Origin: Gnetum montanum
Taxonomy: Eukaryota > Streptophyta > Gnetopsida > Gnetales > Gnetaceae
Direction of reading: 5' to 3'
Assembly (NCBI GenBank): GCA_015680685.1
Contig: MNCI01020606.1
Coordinates: forward strand, 18,585-46,597
DNA length: 28,013 nucleotides
Shown here: piece by piece, positions 1-9,961 of the stretch
How positions within the stretch are numbered: position 1 is the stretch's first letter
How the letters are laid out: every line of letters begins with the position of its first letter
Notes under the pieces: model-generated
What the model was told of the DNA's origin: nothing
The model's database searches: none
What the model saw: the letters and a program-made list of their open reading frames with translations, nothing else
Position numbers and translations under genes: made by a program

Positions 1-1082
1 TCTGTCTACGCTGGCCAAACCCTGGCGTATACGCTGGGCGTGCAGGAATGGAAGACCATCATTCGGAGCCCAAAATTTGATTTTCAAGTGCCTAAGACCT
101 GCTGGGAACCTTGGGGAAGGTTCTGGGGGGTCTGGACGCTCGATTCTAGCATGTTTTGATGCATTTCTGGGGCCCGAAAGTCTATCTACGCTGGCCTTAC
201 GCCCGGCGTATACGCTGGGCGTGCAGGAATGGAAGACCATCATTCGGAGCCTGAAATTCGATTTTCAAGTGCCTGAGACCTGCTAGGAACCTTGGGAAAG
301 GTCCTGGTGGGTCCAGACGCTCAGTTCTGGCACATTTTGCTGCATTTCTGGAGCCCGAAAGTCTGTCTACGCTGGCCAAACCCCGGCGTGTACGCCGGGC
401 GTGCAGGAATGGAAGACCATCATTCGGAGCCCAAAATTTGATTTTCAAGTGCTTGAGACCTACTGGGAACCTTGGGGAAGGTTTTGGGGGGTCTGGATGC
501 TCGATTCTGGCATGTTTTGATGCATTTCTGGGGCCCGAAAGTCTGTCTACGCTGGCCTTACGTCGGGCATATACACTGGGCGTGCAGGAATGGAAGACCA
601 TCATTCGGAGCCCGAAATTCGATTTTCAAGTGCCTAAGACCTGCTAGGAACCTTGGGGAAGGTCCTGGGGGGTCCAAACGCTCAGTTCTGGCACATTTTG
701 ATGCATTTCTGGAGCCCGAAATTCTGTCTACGCTGGCCAAACCCCGGCGTATACGCTGGGCGTGCAGGAATGGAAGACCATTATTCGGAGCCCAAAATTC
801 GATTTTCAAGTGCCTGAGACCTACTGGGAACCTTGGGGAAGGTTCTGGGGGGTCTAGACGCTCAGTTCTGGCACATTTTGATGCATTTCTGGAGCCCGCA
901 AGTCTGTCTACGCTGGCCAAACCCCGGCGTATACGCTGGCCGTGTAGGAATGGAAGACCATCATTCGGAGCCCAAAATTCGATTTTCAAGTGCCCAAGAG
1001 CTACTGGGAACCTTGGGGAAGGTTCCAGGGGGTCTGGATGCTCGATTCTAGCATGTTTTGATGCATTTTTGGAGCCCGAAAG
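1..1082. repeat. 180/181-bp tandem repeat, six copies plus a degenerate seventh
   Basis: Units begin at 1, 181, 362, 542, 723 and 903 with TCTGTCTACGCTGGCC or a close variant; a diverged seventh start lies at 1083. Each contains one GCGTATACGC-like palindrome followed by GGGCGTGCAGGAATGGAAGACC. Copies 1 and 3 share one variant (GCCAAACC with GCATGTTTTG and GGGGCCCG), and copies 2 and 4 share another (GCCTTACG with GCACATTTTG and GGAGCCCG). This is an alternating two-monomer higher-order repeat of about 361 bp. The array is cut by the left window edge. Short ORFs on both strands come from the low density of stops in the unit and show no sign of being genes. Confidence 0.93.
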
Positions 1083-1135
1083 TTGCTGTACGCTGGGCCT
1101 TACGCTGGGCATGTGTAGGCCAGCGTACAGGATGC

Positions 1136-1157
1136 ATACTTAGTGAAAACCAAGTAT
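1136..1157. other. Inverted repeat near the D LTR terminus
   Basis: ATACTT (1136-1141) pairs with AAGTAT (1152-1157) around a 10-base loop. The same hairpin lies at the equivalent place in the B LTRs (6285-6302, 22955-22972) and the E LTR (23927-23948) with different stem bases. Confidence 0.6.
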
Positions 1158-1354
1158 TTTGAGCTCAAGATTTGCCAAGTTTGATGCCAGATGTCTTCGT
1201 AGTCTTCTGTGGATCCTAGGGAACTTTTACTTGCTTGCTTTGACTTCGTTTGATGTTGTTTTTGAGGCTTTCAGGCTTGGTCATGCTGAGAATCAACATG
1301 AGTTAGCTTAATTTCTGTCTTCAAGTGTTAGCCAAAATTTTTTGTGGTGTTTCA

Positions 1355-4222
1355 CCTATCAGCTAGGCGTTCTCACATGTGGCATGGAGGTGGGGCTAGT
1401 CTCAGAGCCTCAGATTGCCTTGGGATGTGCACCACATATGGAGGCAGGCGGGGTTGCGATTGGTCAGCGGGAGGCGTTTGAGCCGAGGGCCAGCCGGGGA
1501 CCCTAATGACGTAGGGGTGAGGTTTGCCCTGCGCCTGTGTGGTGGGGGTTTGACAATTGTTAGGATTTTTGAGTGTCCTAACGACGTACGGAGTTGGTTT
1601 CAATGGAGGTTGGGCCTCCGCTGTTGCGACGGCTGGTGGTACTCGGACTACAAAAGGAGCAGTCCGAGTGTGAGGGGTTGGTGGCTTTGAGGATGTAGGT
1701 ACGGATGAAGGTATACGGATGACATAGGGCTGCTGTGGGGCACATGGTGGTTGAGGTGTGGTGGCAGACACAGCGAGTGGAATCTGCGCTATGAATGGTC
1801 TATTAGGTGTTTCCTGTTTATGTTGGGGGTAGATGGTGTTGATGTTACGTGCCTCGGAATCATCATCGAAATAGATTGTGCTAATCACGTACAGGGCTTC
1901 TTTGGTGTTTAGGGGATCCTTATACATCCCCATAGCCTGATTCTGCAGTTGGACCGAGTTAGCCTCATCAAAAGTGATTTGGCCGTCATCGATCATCCAC
2001 TGGATATCTTGCTTCAGGGTAAAGCAATAATCCGTTCCATTCCCGTTGCGTTGATGGTAGTCGTAGAAGCGATCCATCCTAAAGCTTTTGGGTACGGGCG
2101 GCTCATCTGGCGTTGCTAAGCTTGGGTTCTGTACGAGTTGGCAGAACCGGTCATGTCTTTGGATGGCTACAGGGGATAACTGCTTATGTTTCATCAGCCC
2201 AGCTTTCAGGAGCTGATCAAAGAGCTGGGATGGTTTCATCGGCTGAGGCATGTATTGAGAGGGCTCTTTCCTCTCGAAATTGTGTGTACGGTTTGTTGGG
2301 TTCTGTGATGATGATGACTCTGGGGCTGTTGTGGGAGCGGGCTTATAGTAGTTAGTAGGGGTTGCAGGTGGTTTTTGTTGGTGTGTGATATTCATTTGTT
2401 GGGCTCCTACTATCGCTGCTATAGTTGTCTTGGCCTTCTCTTTATCCTTTTTAGTATGTTGATTTTTGAAGGCCAAGTATGCCGAGTCATGGCTATTTTG
2501 AGCTGCTTCTTCTATGTTTTTGATCTGCACAAATGCCTGGTTAAGATCACGTGCATTAAGGTAGTATAGCTTAGATTTAAAGAAGTCATTAACAGCCCCT
2601 TTTAAAATTGTAAGCAGGTAGGTCGGGGAGATTGGCTCATGTAATTCATTGAGGGCAGCGCTCCACCTCTGAATGAATTTCTGGACAGGTTCAAGCGGTG
2701 CTTGCTTGACCTGTATGAGACTGTCCAACGTGGCCTCGGGTTTCAAGTTGTACTTGAACCTGGTCACAAACTGGCGCAATAAATCCTCTAAGGAGAAGAT
2801 GGAATTCCTCGGCAGGCCGTAGTACCAATCGAGTGCTCTCCCTGCAAGGGACATGGGGAACACTCGGAGGATGGAATGAGGCCATGCCTGGAGTAGCGCG
2901 CATTCCAATCTAAATGTTATGAGGTGGGCATTGGGGTCCATCTCCCCATTATACTTGGTTAGCGTGGGTAAAGAGATGCCTTTGGGTAAGGTTAAGGGTG
3001 GGACTGAGGAGCTGATGGGGTCGTCGTTGTAGAAGTCCAGTAGTTTTAGCTCTCCGTCGGTGGCTATTTTGAGGCGTTTTACCTCGTCTGTCAATTCTTT
3101 CATAAGCTTCTTGGCGTCTACCCAATCTTGGGCACTCGGTGAAGCTATGAGCTGGGGGTGTGGGGCTGTATACAAGTTAGACTGTTGAGTTGTGGGTTGA
3201 AAGGCCGAAAGCTGGGCGATCGGCGGTTGTGCTTGTGGAAAGTTTACCGTGGGTTGCCCTGAGGACGGCACATTTTCTGGGAAAGATTGTGTTTGCTGCA
3301 ACTGGGGCTGTACCTAGGGAAAAATAACTAGTGGAATCGTGTGGGGTGGAATGTGGGAGTGAGAAGGCTAGTGTGATGGCATACCCATCGCTGGCCATTG
3401 CCCGGCCACGTTGTGTGAAGAGGCTCTTTGTTGGGTTACGGCCGCCGAGGGGCCTGTATGCGCTTGGATGTGTGGGATGTAATGAGCGGATGTGGAGGCT
3501 GGGATGACGTGTGGCATCCCTATCACTCGGGGTGGGAATGTCACTCCCACGTTAGCTTGAGGGGGCGGTGCTTGCGAGGACGACCCCACAGCTGCAGTAG
3601 AGATGACTGCGAGAGGGAAAGTGTTAGGGTGGGAGTCACTTGGAGGAGGGATATGCACTAGCACTGATGTTTCAGGTGGTGGTGCTTGAGCCTGAGTGAA
3701 CCTAAGATGCTGGAGGGGCAAGATTTCCCCTGTTTCTGGGTGAAAAATGGGGTTAGCCTGTGCTTATGGGCTAAGAGTGTGGTAGGAGTCCTCGTGCTCG
3801 GATTGAGCAGCGAAGTCATCCTCCTCTTCTGGTTGGGGTTCTAGCACATACCGATCCAACGTGCGGCTCCTTTGCAGGAGGAGTTGTGTGACGAGCTTCG
3901 AATACTGCTCCGAAACCGGGATTACATCATATGGGGAAGGGGTGAACTCGTGTCCTCCCCTGTAGAAGAGTTCAAATTGCCTCTTCACTTCCATTTCAGC
4001 TTGGTCGACGGCCAGGCCAGCTTGTATTTTAATACATATAAAATTATACTGATCCTGGGTGATGATGTTGGAGGCTGGATCTCTCCCCTGTAGCCATAGG
4101 AATTGGCGGGGCCCCGCTGTAGGTTGCACTCCCAGGTGTTATGCGATAAGCTGTTGGATGGCTGTGATGTCCACAATGGCGGTGGTTTGAATGGTGGCAA
4201 TATTGTTGTTTGCGGGATTCAT
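1355..4222 (-). pseudogene. gag: Gag of element E, broken by stops and by insertion of D
   Basis: Structural Gag polyprotein of a Tat-type Ty3/gypsy element. The start ATG (4220-4222) lies below the leader and is shared with B's gag. One reading frame holds throughout, interrupted by stops at 4139-4141, 3764-3766, 3368-3370, 3314-3316 and 1373-1375; I found no frameshift. A proline/glutamine-rich N-terminal half leads to the capsid-like domain (about 2440-3060), with motifs such as LPTLTKYNGEMDPNAHL, SLAGRALDWYYGLPRN and KFIQRWSAALNEL. Next comes a zinc-knuckle-like motif in which the first Cys and one His are lost (YDYHQRNGNGTDYC, against CDYHQRNGHGTDYC in B). The tail has repeated P-[YF]-[VI]-[VI]-[RH] segments. 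The frame stops at D's LTR at 1355, so the protease and pol of E are not in the window. Confidence 0.9.
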
Positions 4223-4892
4223 GATGATATGTCGCAGATGCGAAACGGTCTAGAGATGCGAAGTTAATGTGTTGTGTAGCATGCAGAGTATACGCTTCAA
4301 TGGACAGTGTATAGTGACAGCGTATACAGCGTATGCAGCGTATATGGTCAGCGTAGACGTTGGGGAGTGTATACGGCGTAAGATGGGTCACGGCGTAAAA
4401 GAGGACAGCGTAAACTAAGTGGTAGCGTAAAACAGGAGACAGCGTACAAGAAGTTGCAGCGTAGAACAAGTAATCGGCGTGACAGAGGAGTATAAAATGA
4501 GTTGCAAAGTAAAACAGTCTTAGCATAAAATAGTCTCAGCATAAAATAGTCTTAGCGTAGAACAGGTTGTAGCATAAAACAAGTTCGGCGTAAAACAGGC
4601 TCAGCGTAAAACAAGCAGCAACGTGAAAACGGGTCACAGCGTAAAGCGAGCTCAGCGTAAAGCAGGAGATGGTAAAAGAGGTTGTAGCATCCAATAGGGG
4701 CTGGCGTAAAACGAGACAGCATAGGAGTCAGTAAGCTTTTAAGAGCGTAAACACTGTACAGCGTAGACGCTGGAAAGTTGCAGGCTGGGGTTTTACTGGG
4801 CAGCGTAAACGCTGGGAAGATTTGCACAGGGAGCGGCTTGGAGTTGACAGCGTAAACGCTGGGAGTTTGCAGGTAAGGGTTTTAGGAGGCCC
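4223..4892 (-). repeat. GCGTAAA-rich leader of element E
   Basis: Untranslated leader between PBS and gag. It is dominated by degenerate short repeats of the type (A)GCGTAAAACAGG with variable spacing (on the element strand TTTTACGC). There is no coding signal; ORFs here are composition artefacts. Element B has an equivalent leader at 21044-21794. Confidence 0.8.
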
Positions 4893-4907
4893 TCCTTCTA
4901 GCGTCAA
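4893..4907 (-). other. Primer-binding site of element E
   Basis: On the minus strand, four to five bases after the LTR end (...GGTACA at 4912), the sequence reads TTGACGCTAGAAGGAGG. Element B has TTGGCGCTAGAAGGAGG in the same place. Position and conservation mark it as the minus-strand primer site; E carries one G-to-A change. I could not assign the priming tRNA with confidence. Confidence 0.7.
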
Positions 4908-4911
4908 TTTC

Positions 4912-5167
4912 TGTACCACCTGAAATCGTCGGTCTTAGGCTTTAAGGAAAACAGAGACCATGGGATCGCAGGACGAAAACAGAAGACCCTACCTTCGCCT
5001 GAGGGTGAGCTAGAATGCACGAAGGCAGAGTACCTTGGGTGGTCTGCACACGAATCAGACAAGGATTTACCCGCACATATGCAAAGTGCTATACGCTAGG
5101 TTATGCGTAAACAACGTAACGAGCGTAAAAAAAGCGTAAACAGCGTAAAAAAGATGCGAACAGAGCG
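4912..5167 (-). mobile_element. U5 end of E's 5' LTR (left piece)
   Basis: Begins TGTACCACCTGAAATCG (on the minus strand the LTR end ...GGTACA) and closely parallels the first 250 bp of the next LTR (from 5168), making it look like a local tandem duplication. It is instead the remainder of E's LTR, because it ends with GAGCG, the same 5 bases that follow B's other end at 23063. With 23068-24063 it rebuilds an LTR of 1,252 bp, the length of the others. Confidence 0.88.
5163..5167. repeat. Target-site duplication of B, left copy (GAGCG)
   Basis: GAGCG directly abuts the TGTACC start of B's 3' LTR at 5168. It is identical to 23063-23067, which directly abuts B's other terminus. Confidence 0.88.
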
Positions 5168-5757
5168 TGTACCGCCATAAATCGTCGGTCTCCAGCTGGA
5201 AGGAAAACAGAGGCCGCGGGATCACAGGACGCGTACAGAAGACCTTGCCTTCACCTGAGGATGAGATGGAATGCAACGAAGGCAGAGTACCTTGGGTGGT
5301 CCACACGTGGATCAGACAAGGATTTCCCCACGCGTACGCTAAACGCTAATACGCTGGGTTATGCGTAAACAGTGTACAGGCGTAAACAAAGTAAAAACAG
5401 CGTAATGCGTAAACGGATGCAAACGAAGCGTGAGCGTAAAAAAACGTAAATGAGGCGTGGGCCAAATTGACGTAGAACTGTAAAAGAACTTGCAGCAAAT
5501 GAAATGATGGAATTATAGAGTCAGAGTATAGTGCACCGGTCTAACGCAGTTGTGGGAACACAAGGCGAATGAAAAGCCCCGGCGTACACAAAGGTGACTC
5601 GGCCAGTTTGCAGGGCGAGCGGAGCGTAAGAGACTAGATGCGTAGCGTGCAGGGCTTCCCAGCGTAAGAAGGTTTTCTGCTCTTTTGTGCAGCGTAAATG
5701 TTCTCTGGTGTGCTCCAGGATTTTGCCAACCGTCTTGATAAAGTGAAAAAATGGGGA

Positions 5758-5764
5758 TTTTATA
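5758..5764 (-). promoter_or_regulatory. TATA box of the B 3' LTR
   Basis: TATAAAA on the minus strand, at the same place as TATATAAAA in the 5' LTR (22405-22413) and TATATATAAA in E's LTR (23406-23415). It marks the likely U3/R boundary about 30 bases further along the minus strand. Confidence 0.6.
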
Positions 5765-5940
5765 CAGGTTGTTATGCTAGACTCGGGATGGGAGACACGT
5801 GGCGCGTTGACCGGGTGCATACACTTTACAAATATACAAAATGTTACAACTGCTGGGCGTATACGCCGCATCAGGTTGGCGTATACGCTGAGAATGCTAG
5901 GCGTGAACTAGGTGGAGATGCTGAGCGCTGGGCGTATACG

Positions 5941-6048
5941 CTGGTGAATTTTGGGCGTACACGCCAGGCGTATACGCTGATGGATGTTGGGCGTACACGC
6001 CGTGCGTATACGCTGATGGATGTTGGGCGTACACATCGGGCGTATACG
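5941..6048. repeat. 36-bp tandem repeat in U3 (three copies)
   Basis: Units at 5941, 5977 and 6013 of the form CTGATGGATGTTGGGCGTAC followed by ACGCCGTGCGTATACG. Each holds two GCGTA-centred inverted repeats. The array is shared with the 5' LTR (22614-22721), so it was present before B inserted. Confidence 0.9.
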
Positions 6049-6284
6049 CTGAAGGATGTCCACTTGCTTCAATCCTTGCTCTTCAGTGTTATTTTCATGC
6101 TGTCATTGGAGATCTTGTCATCGAGCATGTGCATCTGTAGTACCTGGGCGTGTACGCCGAAGAGCCGGGCGTATACACTGGAGTGCCGGGCATATACGCT
6201 GGACGTATACGCTAGAATGTTGGGCGTATATGCCGTATGTGTGATCTTGGCGTATACGCTGGAGTGTATACGCTGGCACCATGT

Positions 6285-6302
6285 ACTTAGCAAAAACTAA
6301 GT
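6285..6302. other. Inverted repeat near the B 3' LTR terminus
   Basis: ACTTAG-CAAAAA-CTAAGT, a perfect 6-bp stem with a 6-base loop, about 90 bp from the LTR end. It is identical in the 5' LTR (22955-22972). Confidence 0.65.
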
Positions 6303-6392
6303 GTTGCGATCATGTAGCCGGCGTCGTTCGTGAGTTCCAAGGTCCTGTTTGGTGTCGGACAAGTACTAAGCTCCGAATTTTGTGGTGTTTCA

Positions 6393-6408
6393 TTGGCCCC
6401 TCTTTGTT
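6393..6408 (-). other. Polypurine tract of element B
   Basis: On the minus strand AACAAAGAGGGGCCAA directly precedes the 3' LTR start TGAAACACC. It is purine-rich and immediately adjacent, as required for the plus-strand primer. It fixes which LTR is 3'. Confidence 0.85.
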
Positions 6409-7429
6409 GACGCTTGGAGGAATCGACCCGAGAAGCATCGACAAAGAAGTGCAAAACACCACAAGCAACTTGATGAAGACCTTGTCTGCTGCCACTTGGA
6501 TGAGACATCATTGCACTGTGTGCAGTAGTACATGGGATTGGGATAGTGAAATTTGTAACTGTTGGGAAGATAGAGATCGTGGCGGCCACCCACGGGATTT
6601 GCTGTGGACAGAAGATATTTCGGTATGCAGCATGCTGATCCTTGTCACTGGCCAGGTTTTAGCAGACTCGGAGTGCAGACATGTGGTGTGCGTTCTTTGA
6701 CGGAACAAGGCTCTTGGTTATTTTTCAAGAGAACTTGTTGGCGAGGCCAAAGCCATGGGTGGATGTGTTACATTCGTTGGGAGAGCAAGGCCCATGTTTA
6801 GTGTTCAGGGGGAACCTGCTAGTGGAGCCAAAGCCATGCAACTGGACATTTTTTGAGCGCTTTGGACATGAGTACGGAGTTTTGAGACAACTGCCTTCCT
6901 GCCTGGTGCTTGTATGGGAAGTGCCAGAAGTCTCTTTTTTTTTATTTTTGCGCTGTAAACTTTGCTTTGCTTGTGTACTCATGCGCAAGTGTTGTGCGGC
7001 ATGTTGCGGCTGCTTGAAAGCGGTACGGTGTTTTCAGTGTACTAGGTGCATCAAGGGGATGTCGGGATAAAGTGTGTCGGCAGATGGATAGGGGAATTTT
7101 ATGAGTGAATGGGGATGTACTAGTGAATGGTTTGATTTAGTCGTGCCATGTATGCCACGAACAGTGTCTTATCTTGCTGCTGATGACGAAGTGCACTCTT
7201 TGTACGGAACTTTCGGGTGTCATCCTGCAAACGTAACGCCAAGGAGATAAGAAAACTGTAAGCGAATAGACGAGCTTAGACTTACATGGCGGCTGATGAC
7301 ACAGAGGTGCTAAAGAACGGCAGGTACTGTATGCAGATGAAAGCAGCACTGAAGATGGCGACTGATAGCAAGTCGTGCAATGAAGCGAGCAGGAATGAGC
7401 ATGGCGGCGGAGTGATGTGCCGGATGTGA
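6409..7429. other. Non-coding 3' region between integrase and PPT
   Basis: No pol-like coding sequence on the minus strand. On the plus strand an open frame (about 6681-7070) contains an imperfect 81-bp duplication: GCCAAAGCCATG recurs at 6746-6757 and 6827-6838, giving two related 27-residue blocks with LLxxPKP. I do not recognise any family. A short T-rich tract lies near 6935. Confidence 0.5.
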
Positions 7430-7735
7430 ACTTGCCAGTTTATAGTCTTGGTAGACAGTCGTGGGTTATTTTTATGTCATAACCCATTGGACATTACCTG
7501 TTTAGCGTCCTGACGGACGTTACATTGCCAGTTTCAAGTCTTAGCGGACTATGAAGAGGCAAGCTAGTTTATAGTCTTGGTGGACCCTGATGGTTGTGAC
7601 GGCGGCAATTTACTGTCATGCCAGACGGGTGGTAGTTTATTGTCATTGCGGACACTGTGGTATTAGTTTTAAGTCATAATCCAGGACTGTTCTGTGGTAT
7701 CAGTTTATAGTCGTGATTCCAAGACTCCCACGTAC
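7430..7735. repeat. Degenerate AGTTTA spacer repeat, 3' cluster
   Basis: Irregular copies of a word such as AGTTTATAGTCTTGGTGGAC, e.g. near 7437, 7566, 7634 and 7700. It starts just beyond the pol stop and resembles the clusters at 11344-11480 and 16590-16915. No coding sequence. Confidence 0.65.
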
Positions 7736-7747
7736 CTGAGTTTGTGT

Positions 7748-8920
7748 TCAGACATAGAACAGTTTTAGGTACAAAAGATTTGTCGGATTAGCGAGCTCGT
7801 TCCCTTCTGTGTCAGCTAACTTGAATGCACCATTGTCAAATGCTTTGATGACCACGTAAGGCCCTTCCCAGTTGGCGGAGAATTTGTCCGGGTGTTCCCG
7901 AATAGCTCGGAGGACCAGGTCGCCTTCTTGAATAGGGTGCTTGTTGATGTCATGCCGATGTCGTTGTCATTGTTGCTTTTGGTACCATTCGATCTGATCG
8001 AGCGCACGTACATGTTCTTCTTCCGCCAAGTCGAGGTCAATGAGATGTAGCTCATTGTTTTGACCATCATCGAGGAGTCCAGAGAGTGTGATCTTTAAAG
8101 ATGGTACCTGCAATTCTAAAGGTAAAATAGCTTCTGAACAGTAAACAAGACTGTACGGAGTTTTACCTGTTGACGTCCGGTGAGTAGTGCGGTAAGCCCA
8201 TAATGCATATAGTAATTGCTCGTGCCACTTCCTTTTGCTTTGGGTTAGCATTTTCTTAAGTATTATTATGACCGTGTTATTGGTTGCTTCAAATTGCCCA
8301 TTGCTTTGAGGATAGTAAGGAGAGGAGAACGAGTGTTTGATCCCCAGACCATCGCAAAAGGTTTTTGTTTCGGCACTACTAAATTGCAGCCCGTTGTCAG
8401 TGATAATTGTCAAAGGGGTGCCAAAGCAGGTTACAATGTTTTCTAGGATAAAGTTGTACACGTGTTTAGAAGTCGTTTTCCGAAGGGGAGCTGCTTCTAC
8501 CCACTTCGTGAAATATTCAGTAGCGGTTATGATGAAACTGTGCCTTGCAGAAGATGAGGGTGTTATTGGTCCAATAAGGTCTAACCCCAACTTTTGAAAA
8601 GGCCATGTTATTTGTGTTGTGTGCAATTCGTTTGGCGGTACATGTATTAAGTTACTATGTTTTTGACAAACGTTACATGTTTTGACTTTGGAGGAGCAAT
8701 CGTATTCCATGTGTGGCCAATAATAGCCTAAGCATCTTATTTTCGTGGCCATGGCTTTTGGTGCTATGTGTCCTCCACATAGTCCCTCATGCACTTGATC
8801 AACGATTGTTTGGGCGTCAGTACTACTGACGCATGTTAGCAACATGCCTTCGTAAGATCGATGACATAATGTGTCCCCTACCAGGGTATATTGCTTAGAA
8901 CGTTTTCGCACTGCGTCTTT
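7748..8920 (-). pseudogene. int: Integrase domain of B pol
   Basis: Inserts the cDNA into the genome. In order: an HHCC zinc-binding region (HEGLCGGH ... CNVCQKH, about 8660-8800); a catalytic core with all three acidic residues (D in LGLDLIGPI, D in IITDNG, E in NGQFEATNN); a C-terminal module with NWEGPYVVIKAF; and the end LKLFYV with a TGA at 7748-7750. The frame is the same as RT and RNase H upstream. It is entered after a TAG at 8921-8923 and broken once by a TGA at 7967-7969, between the core and the C-terminal module. No frameshift was seen. The core motif residues remain intact although the gene is dead. Confidence 0.93.
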
Positions 8921-9961
8921 CTAAGCATTTGTTAGGTGGCATGGTGCTTCGCTGCGTAGAAGGTACTCTTTTATGTCATCATACCATTCTATCGCGTGTG
9001 TTGTACTAATAGATGTGATCGGCAACGTATCAGGAGTTATTGATTCATCACAGTTGATTACGGAGCTTGGCAAGGCATAGAACACGACGGGCGATATATT
9101 TAACGCTAGTGTGGCTAACGCGTCTGCGATGGTATTATCGTTTCGCGAGACGTGTTGCACATCAATGTGTTCGAATTGTTTCATTAAATGTTTCGCCAAG
9201 TCACAGTATGGTTGTAAATGTTGGGCTTTGCATGTGTAAATGTCTGTAACTTGGTTTACGACCAATTGTGAATCCCCTCTGACTATGAGCCATGTGATAT
9301 CTGAGGCCAGTGCTGTCGCAAGACCTCTAAGGAGACCTTCATACTCTGCTATGTTATTAGTACAGTGAAAATTGAAGCGATAGGCAAAGGGTCGGATCTC
9401 CCCAGAGGGATAAGTGATGACAGCGGCCGCACTTCCTCCTCGAGAGGTGGATGCTCCATCAAAGTTTAAAATAGCATCATAGTCATCAGGCACTGTGTTT
9501 ATTGTGCTTATACCTTCATCCAGGAATTCAAGCTCTATGGTTGCTTGGTCATGCGTTGGTGACGTGGCCATTTGATTCGCTATGGCTTGACCTTTAACTG
9601 ATGATTGTGTTACGTAGTACAGGTCAAACTCAGCTATCATGGCTTTCCATCGGGCTATTCGACTTGTTTCGTATATGTTTCCTGTTATAGCTCTCAGTAC
9701 ATTGTCCTTACAGATTATGTAAACTTGATTACGAAAGAGGTAATGTCGCCATTTTCTTAGAGAAAAGACCAAAGCTAAACATGACCTTTCCACGTCGTTG
9801 TACATATTTTCATGAGCAACTAAGGCATGGCTCAAGTAGTATACAGGGACTTCAGTTCCGTCATCTCATTTCTGGCAGACCATAGACACGATGGACGATT
9901 CTGAAGTGGCAAGGTAGATGCAAAACGGTTTGTTGTTTTGAGGCGGGTAGACCGTAGGCAG
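8921..9961 (-). pseudogene. rnh: Tandem RNase H domains of B pol (degenerate, then archaeal-type)
   Basis: The first domain, joined to RT, covers about 9650-9950 (YLSHALVAHENMYNDVERSC). It lacks the usual first catalytic Asp (LATSESS where Ty3 elements have a D) and is cut by a TGA at 9866-9868. The second domain, about 9090-9480, has every residue of the active RNase H set: D in ILNFDGAST, E in NNIAEYEGLL, D in VRGDSQLVV and D in NTIADALA. A dead first RNase H followed by an intact archaeal-type one is a recognised trait of the plant Tat lineage, and is my main reason for that placement. It ends with a TAG at 8921-8923 before integrase. Confidence 0.9.

Larger units (their letters stand above)
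1..1354 (-). mobile_element. LTR end of element D, inserted in E's gag
   Basis: The right edge reads ...TTTGTGGTGTTTCA and ends at 1354, the same terminus as the other LTRs in the window (23062, 24063 and 6392). On the minus strand it is the LTR start TGAAACACCAC. The next base leftward of E's gag frame stops exactly here: the gag codons remain alignable with element B's gag up to 1355. So this is the 5' LTR of another minus-strand element inserted in E's gag, with the rest lying off the left edge. The expected target duplication is CCTAT (1355-1359). The last 270 bp resemble E's LTR (for example an inverted repeat at 1136-1157), while 1-1082 is a tandem array absent from the LTRs of B and E. 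Confidence 0.8.
5168..6392 (-). repeat. 3' LTR of element B
   Basis: Runs from TGTACCGCC (5168) to GTGGTGTTTCA (6392); on the element strand TG...CA. It matches 21817-23062 along its whole length. On the minus strand U3 is the 5.8-6.39 kb part, with GCGTATACGC palindromes and a 36-bp tandem repeat. A TATAAAA box lies at 5758-5764 (minus). R and U5 occupy the rest, with scattered GCGTAAA words. It is bordered by the PPT on the right and the target duplication on the left. Confidence 0.9.

Noticed and set aside
77-1143. Several ORFs on both strands in the left 1.1 kb, with repeated peptide blocks
   Set aside because: They are translations of the 180-bp tandem unit; the unit lacks stops in several frames and its 180/181 period shifts frame. 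No domain or start context.
4240-4900. CRISPR-like array of short repeats
   Set aside because: Repeats are degenerate, spacing is irregular, there are no unique equal-length spacers, and the context is a plant retroelement leader.
4044-4919. Minus-strand ORFs rich in Leu, Tyr, Arg and Cys
   Set aside because: They are products of GCGTAAA repeat composition in the leader; no conservation with B's leader in protein terms.
4912-5420. Local tandem duplication of the LTR end
   Set aside because: Better explained as the leftover of E's LTR next to B's LTR, since GAGCG at the joint recurs at B's other end.
5698-6300. ORFs with recurring AYTL and VYA peptides (also at 22602-22970 and 23554-24040)
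   Set aside because: They translate the GCGTATACGC palindromes and the 36-bp array (a multiple of 3) in U3; frames do not survive between the LTR copies in a gene-like way.
1355-6392. E gag plus LTRs on both sides as a small complete non-autonomous element
   Set aside because: There is no polypurine tract at 1355, the gag is cut mid-frame, and the right LTR is B's 3' LTR plus a piece of E's. The target duplication supports nesting.
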